From Pseudoneurospora amorphoporcata (taxonomy: Eukaryota; Ascomycota; Sordariomycetes; Sordariales; Sordariaceae), in contig MU859507.1 of assembly GCA_033297205.1 (NCBI GenBank), forward strand, positions 1 through 12,045: 12,045 nucleotides of DNA, given 5' to 3'. The position numbers were made by a program, and so were the translations under genes. Below the pieces are notes generated by a model that was not told the origin of the DNA, did no database searches, and saw nothing but the letters and a program-made list of their open reading frames with translations. Position 1 is the stretch's first letter. The number at the start of each line of letters is the position of its first letter. Below are positions 7,768 through 12,045 of this stretch, piece after piece.

Positions 7768-8973
7768 ATGGAGTTCACTCCCGAGATGCTCGCGATACCA
7801 TTAACGCTTGCAGATAAGCCATACAATGACTTGCAAATCGGAACGTTCATTGGGTTTGGCGTCACATACTTTGCCGCCACCATCTTGTTGGTCTTTAGAT
7901 ACATGCAGGCCCTGAAAATCACAAAGAAGGTTGAGTTAGATCTAGGTAAGTGTTCTACTTACGATGGCTCATTGAGATACGATGAATTACTAACCTCCGT
8001 TCGATAGTTATCCTTACGATATTATGGGTCTTAGCACTGGTGTACTTTGTCACCATGTACCAATGTGAGTTCCCCCAAGTCCACGCAACGAACCACTACT
8101 CTAACCATCATACCGTAATCAGTAATGGCATTCGGCTGGGCCCGCCACACCTCTGAACTAGTGCCCGTGGACTTCATAAACTTCAACAAAGGCCTGCTCC
8201 CCAACACGCTCACCTACCTGATCACCCCAGCCGTCACCAAGATGGCCATGTGCGCCGTCCTCTACCGCATTTCGCCCTCGCGCACCTACCGCATCATGGT
8301 CATCGCCATCGCTGTCGCCATCTTCATGTACACCCTCGTTCTGACCTCTATCACTGGCGGGCCCTGCAACCCTCTCAAGACGGGTACGACTAAGTGTCTC
8401 GAGAACGTCGCGCTCTCCCAGGCCGTGCTCAACATCGCCTCCGACCTCGCCGTCATCGCCGTCCCCATCCCCACCATCCACAAGATCCAGACCTCGCTCA
8501 AACAAAAGTGTCTTGTCGGCGCCCTCCTCTGCTTGGGATCGGGCGTCGTGGTGTGCTCCATCGTCCGCCTGCCGCAGGTCCTCACCCTCGACACCTCGCC
8601 CGGCTCCACGGTCGACATCACTTACGAAGAGGGCGTGCTGGGCGTGTGGTCCATCGTCGAGGTCAACTTGGGTATCGTGTGCGGATGCGGGATGAGGCTC
8701 AAGCAGTTTATTGTGAAGTATTGGCCGAGATTGGGCATGGGCAGCTGGGGAAGCTCGGCGACGAGCAGTCAGGGTGGTACGCATACCACGTCAGGGATGC
8801 GGACGGGCGAGTTTGGGAATGGGAGCAGGTTGGGTGCGGGATTGGGTGCAGGCCATGTGCATGGGACCAAGCAGGATGGGAAGTATCAGTTGCATTCTAT
8901 CCAGAAGGGGAATAAGGATGAGACGTTTGTCAATGTAGAGGATGGGGGAAGTACGGATGGCATTTTGAGGTGA
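7768..8973 (+). CDS. Seven-helix fungal rhodopsin-fold (SAT4/Pth11-like) protein
   Basis: Exons are 7768..7945, 8008..8064 and 8123..8973, giving 361 residues. Intron 7946..8007 has GTAAGT, ACTAAC and ATAG; intron 8065..8122 has GTGAGT, TCTAAC and TCAG. Splicing gives one uninterrupted frame. The product is an integral membrane protein of the fungal rhodopsin-domain family (PF20684), which includes Pth11-like receptor candidates and SAT4-like proteins. Helices lie near 24-46, 60-80, 104-127, 133-155, 174-195, 208-228 and 248-270. Family marks are Cys160 and Cys170 in the loop after helix 4, SDLAVIAVPIP in helix 5, and WSIVEVNLGIVCGC in helix 7. There is no CFEM domain at the short N-terminus, so it is the shorter type. 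Residues from about 283 on are a Gly/Ser-rich cytoplasmic tail. The start has a good context (CATCATGG). Ligand and role cannot be inferred; some relatives sense surfaces or metabolites, and others are uncharacterised proteins of metabolite clusters. Confidence 0.88.
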
Positions 8974-9430
8974 GGGGTCAAGAAGTGATGAAGGGTTGAT
9001 GATTTAATTGCTTTGAAGATCTAAATGGGACGGATTGAATGGTTGGGATTGCATGGGAAGGATCGATGGGATTGATGTGATTGGAAGGGTGAAGGATATG
9101 GGTCTTGGAATACGACCTGAAGCAATTCGGAAGGATGGTTGAAGGTAAAACAGCGGCTTCTCCTTGCTACACAAAATACCAAAACCGAAGCGATGTCCAT
9201 CATCCATCCCATCACCAAAAGGCAGACAACAAGGTATCGGGTTTCCGGATTTTCTATTGTTTTCTTTTTGTACACTCACTCATTGTAACATTATAAACCG
9301 TAGACTTTCACACACAGCACAAAAGCAGAGCGTCGTCCTTGTTTCCTCATTGCTTTTCTCCGATCGTTTTTCTTCATCACCTTTTCTTATTCCATTGTCA
9401 TCATCCCCCTTTCCGTTATCCTCCCTCGTT

Positions 9431-9442
9431 GTAGGTACCTAC
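9431..9442. repeat. 12-bp palindrome GTAGGTACCTAC
   Basis: This is a perfect 12-bp palindrome, followed at once by another partial copy (TAGGTAC). It shares the AGGTACCT core with the sites at 6897..6914 and 10033..10042. The role is unknown and it may be genome-wide background. Confidence 0.5.
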
Positions 9443-9859
9443 TAGGTACTTTTCCCGATTGCAATCTCCACATCGCCTTCCCCCTGAGGGCCCCCCATGC
9501 GTTTTCCCCCACACTACGACTACACCACAGTCTTCATAGGTAGCTTGACACTGTACTAAGCGCAGCCAAGCGCTGTACACCCCCTCGACCCCTTACCATT
9601 TCACAACGAGCCCTCCCACTCGTCCCCCGTCCCCCGTCCCTCACTGTCTTCCTCGGTAGGTAGTTTTTCCTCCACCATTCCTTTCCTGGGCGTCTATGGG
9701 AATCTAGATTCGCGACAGACGAATGCGAAGCGAATTGGGGTGTGATCCGTAGCGATTTTAGTATACTCAGCGGGTAAAACGCCGGTGAAAATTAGGTCCG
9801 TACAGCCTTTTCACCGAAGTACCTACCTACACTACAACCCGTGTGAAAAAGAGACCCCT

Positions 9860-9884
9860 CCCCCCCCCCAAAAAAAAAAAAAAA
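9860..9884. repeat. C10-A15 homopolymer junction
   Basis: A run of ten C is followed directly by fifteen A. Length in such tracts is unreliable in assemblies. No retroposed gene precedes the A run, so it does not look like the tail of a retrocopy. Confidence 0.9.
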
Positions 9885-10032
9885 GCGAACGGATCATCCC
9901 TCGATGTTGTCTCGGCCGGGCAGATGATGAAAAACACCAGAAAATCCCATGATGATAGGACTCGTGCCGGCAGACATGTCAGTCGCTATTCTAGCAGTTT
10001 CCATGGCAAATACCCGTCGTCAAGACCTAACT

Positions 10033-10042
10033 AAGGTACCTT
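10033..10042. repeat. 10-bp palindrome AAGGTACCTT
   Basis: This perfect palindrome has the same GGTACC core as those at 6897..6914 and 9431..9442. Function unknown. Confidence 0.45.
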
Positions 10043-10689
10043 GGGCAGATAAATATGACTACTTACCGGGCGGGCACCTTTAACACTGCGGACTGGAATG
10101 CTCTTGAATTTTTAACTTTCTTTCTTTCACAAGCTTATCTACAGGATTGTCACATGCCATTTGGTTTTTATCATCATCATCAAAGTCGAACTTTATGACT
10201 TTTTGAGGTGGACAAATAAGCGTGTTGTGACGAGGAGATTTGAGTTTTGTCGATCATTGCGGGCGGGAGCCCGTGCTGCCGCGGCGGGGAAACCAGGAAT
10301 GGAATCACTAGAATAGTCTGGAAATGGAAGTCTGGCACGTGCCTGGATTGAAGTGCGTTGTAGTGGAGCATGGATACCACTTTTCATGTTTGTGTGCAGC
10401 GGAACTTCGTTAGGGACACTCCTAAAGACGACAGCCTTCTCCAGCTGCAAATGCCATACGCTCAATATCTTTCTGCCTGGATATAACTGAGATACTTATT
10501 CCCAGGAAATTTCGGGGTTTTTGTGCAGGTTAAACGTGCGTCTGAATGGAATGGAAAGCGCGTGCAGAATTGCCTGTTTTGCATCATAGAAACCTGAAAC
10601 ATGACATAAATGAAATCCGGCCCGCTGTGAAGTGGAATGAACAGAATTGGATGGATCCCGCTCGGGGCCGCCGCTCGGCTGGGTATGTA

Positions 10690-10844
10690 CAAAATCCGCT
10701 CCCAACTCCGCTCCAAGCCCAGTACTTGGGGGTTGTGGTAGTGGGACTTTCTCAACCCCCTCTTCATTAAAGAGGGGGAAAAAAAATTATGGGACAAACT
10801 TTTATTGTAGGACAAACAGAAAGACCAGGGAACCGCTTAGAAAA
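10690..10844 (+). repeat. Left 155-bp terminal inverted repeat
   Basis: It pairs without gaps with 11048..11202. The four differences are all in the inner third, two in the second GGACAAAC motif and two just before the AACCGCTTAG block. The outer 110 or so bases are identical, which marks the ends as the part under constraint or most recently copied. Confidence 0.92.
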
Positions 10845-11047
10845 CTGTTAGTAGGCGAGATGCAACAGCGAGAATAACATCCATCATTTTTCTAAAAATC
10901 CAAGAATATTTGAGAAGTGAAAAGAAACTTTAAAAAGCCTTTTTTCAAAGTTGCATCAATTTCTATTATAATATAGGCGAGAAAAGTCGGAATGAGGATG
11001 TTGTTTACATACATTTCGGGTATATTAGTTTGCGGCGGTTGGGCGAA

Positions 11048-11202
11048 TTTTCTAAGCGGTTCGCTAGTCTTTCTGTTTGTCCCATAATAAAAGTTTGTCC
11101 CATAATTTTTTTTCCCCCTCTTTAATGAAGAGGGGGTTGAGAAAGTCCCACTACCACAACCCCCAAGTACTGGGCTTGGAGCGGAGTTGGGAGCGGATTT
11201 TG
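11048..11202 (-). repeat. Right 155-bp terminal inverted repeat
   Basis: This is the reverse-complement partner of 10690..10844. It carries two exact copies of TTATGGGACAAAC (read on the minus strand) separated by TTTTA-type spacing, whereas the second copy in the left arm is changed to TTGTAGGACAAAC. Transcription across the element would give RNA with a 155-bp stem. Confidence 0.92.
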
Positions 11203-11661
11203 GTTCCGGTCAGGGCATCATCCTGTTACAACTCAGACTAGCCCTTTCTGCCCTATTTTTGCTGATCGTGATGGAAGCCATTCACACAACTCCCGCTCAG
11301 CCCAGCGAGAAAAAAACGTTTTCAGTATTGGCGATGCATTGAGTTAGAAGCTTCACAATTCATGTGTCGTGGAAAACAACGGTTTTCCAGATGCGAGAAA
11401 GGCGAAATCGGCGTTGGTATCGTTCGAATGGGCGATGACAGGTTGGTACCGGGACGCCACTACCACGACGAACCGTCCCGTCATTTGTCTCAAGTCTTAA
11501 TAAAGGAAGTTGCAACGTCGTCGTTTGGCCTGTGGTTGCCACATGGATATGTAAAACAAAACCTCAACAGAAGCAACGTCACTTCTTGGTTTTCTATCTT
11601 ACAATGGAAATTTTTGAAGACGCTGGGCGGGCAATGTGGTAGGTGGTTTCCTTTTTTATTT

Positions 11662-11692
<31 letters not shown>

Positions 11693-11950
11693 TGGTCTAC
11701 TGCACCTCTCGACTGGAAAATGAACATACGTACCCTTTCATTCCAACTCGGTGTCATGGTTGGACTTTAAGCGGAACCTTCACGTTCCCTCTTCAAGAAC
11801 TCACGCCCATTCCAGTACCATGCAGTGTGCCAGTCAGCGTTGACAACGAGGATGCACTCGGTCTGACTTCCATTGCTTTTGGCCCTCAAACTTTTTCCCA
11901 TCCAAGTAACTTATTTGTTCCCCGTGTACGTTTGATCTGAAATTGTCTAC
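11203..11950. other. Non-coding stretch between element and right repeat arm
   Basis: No gene is supported. An open frame at 11362..11940 spans most of it, but it reads through the T-rich tract as a Phe/Leu run, has no recognisable domain, and has no intron or homology signal. I treat it as chance. A tRNA T-loop-like TTCGAAT near 11423 has no pairing stem. Confidence 0.5.
11652..11693. repeat. T-rich tandem tract, T(6-9)A units
   Basis: Forty-two bases consist of T runs of 6, 8, 7, 8 and 9 separated by single A residues. This is an imperfect tandem of roughly eight-base units. It could be an asymmetric dA:dT nucleosome-excluding tract or simple slippage product. Confidence 0.9.
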
Positions 11951-12045
11951 CTGTGACAAGGGCTGTGATCAGGGCTTGGAACAGTAGTTCAAATTCAGCT
12001 AATAAACTTCTTTGGTCTCGAAGGCCTTGTTGATCTTCTCAACCT
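11951..12045 (-). repeat. Right arm of outer inverted repeat
   Basis: This is the reverse-complement partner of 37..130. It runs to the last base of the window, so its true outer limit is unknown. At its inner edge the match ends at CCCTTGTCACAG (read on the minus strand), after which the sequence becomes GTAGAC and no longer resembles the left side. The two arms are divergent copies rather than a recent perfect palindrome, so this is probably an old duplicated segment or a dispersed repeat present twice in opposite orientation. Confidence 0.85.
11999..12045 (-). CDS. C-terminal end of an unknown ORF (partial)
   Basis: On the minus strand the frame enters from beyond the window and stops at TAG 12001..11999. 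Only about 14 residues are visible, ending INKAFETKEVY. The left repeat arm encodes a close relative in the opposite orientation, so the pair points inwards from the two ends of the window. With so few residues no family can be named, and whether this is a functional gene depends on sequence outside the window. Confidence 0.3.
   Translation of the reverse strand, partial: VEKINKAFETKEVY

Larger units (their letters stand above)
8974..10689. other. Long non-coding stretch after the seven-helix gene
   Basis: These 1.7 kb contain no supported gene. The first part is the 3' flank of the seven-helix gene, purine-rich on the plus strand to about 9080 and then pyrimidine-rich from about 9300. Further on there are GGTACC palindromes, a C/A homopolymer pair and an ATC tract near 10170. 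Open frames here (9004..9279, 10193..10465) are short and show no protein-like motifs or splice logic. Confidence 0.55.
10690..11202. mobile_element. 513-bp non-autonomous inverted-repeat element (MITE or foldback type)
   Basis: The element begins CAAAATCCGCTCCCAACTCC and ends with its reverse complement. Its two arms are 155 bp each (10690..10844 and 11048..11202) and differ at four positions, 97.4% identity, with no gap. The 203-bp AT-rich core between them has no reading frame of note, so it cannot encode a transposase and would need one in trans. Each arm contains an 8-bp inner hairpin (CCCCCTCT with AGAGGGGG) and a tandem motif TTATGGGACAAAC, exact twice in the right arm and once plus a variant in the left; these could be transposase-binding repeats. 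No clear target-site duplication flanks it: the left side ends GGTATGTA and the right side begins GTTCCGGT. The superfamily therefore cannot be assigned. Near-identical arms imply recent insertion or arm homogenisation. Confidence 0.85.

Noticed and set aside
8158..8784. Long minus-strand frame opposite the seven-helix gene
   Set aside because: It is rich in Asp, Gly, His and Arg, as expected from reading the complement of a GC3-rich membrane gene. The plus-strand gene has family motifs and proper introns.
9860..9884. Poly-A tail of a retrocopy
   Set aside because: No gene-like sequence or target-site duplication accompanies the A run; it is a simple homopolymer next to a C run.
10688..11204. 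TA target-site duplication for a Tc1/mariner or pogo-type insertion
   Set aside because: TA precedes the left end, but the right end is followed by GT, so the duplication is not supported.
11415..11440. tRNA-like T-loop sequence
   Set aside because: TTCGAAT is present, but the flanking bases do not pair and no acceptor or anticodon stem can be drawn.
11362..11940. Open frame of 192 codons on the plus strand
   Set aside because: It crosses the T-rich tract as a Phe/Leu run, shows no domain, signal peptide or conserved motif, and sits in otherwise empty DNA. Chance is the simplest explanation.

Overview
This window looks like a piece of a filamentous ascomycete genome (Pezizomycotina, most likely Sordariomycetes). 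The genes have short introns of 53 to 77 nt with CTAAC/CTGAC branch sites, the intergenic stretches are long and carry microsatellites, and AGGTACCT-type palindromes recur. The protein families (Pth11/SAT4-like seven-helix protein, fungal HXXXD acyltransferase, EamA transporter, kinesin-light-chain-type TPR protein) fit the same group. The assignment is inferred from sequence character; no marker gene is present.

Layout. Positions 1 to about 920 form a gene graveyard: one arm of an ~95-bp inverted repeat, the 5'-truncated 3' end of a TPR gene (129..661), and a possible remnant of a small Cys-containing protein (783..917). A complete EamA/DMT-type transporter gene lies on the minus strand at 1097..2845. 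After a 1.5-kb gap comes an HXXXD-type acyltransferase gene on the minus strand (three exons, 4375..6009). It is intact apart from one in-frame TAG at codon 138. A 1.76-kb divergent intergenic region (6010..7767) holds two trinucleotide microsatellites and an 18-bp perfect palindrome. A three-exon seven-helix fungal rhodopsin-fold (SAT4/Pth11-like) gene follows on the plus strand at 7768..8973. From 8974 to the end I support no gene. That stretch holds homopolymer tracts, a 513-bp non-autonomous inverted-repeat element with 155-bp, 97%-identical arms (10690..11202), a T-rich tract, and the second arm of the outer inverted repeat (11951..12045).

How the genes relate. The acyltransferase and the seven-helix protein are divergently arranged and could share control sequences, and the transporter lies beyond the acyltransferase on the same strand. 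An acylation, export and sensing neighbourhood is conceivable, but there is no backbone biosynthetic enzyme, the acyltransferase appears broken, and the spacing is loose, so this is only a hypothesis. The best-supported unusual features are the long-armed 513-bp element, the outer inverted repeat whose arms both carry the same ORF end and bracket the window, and the single stop codon in the acyltransferase, which coincides with a possible in-frame splice acceptor.
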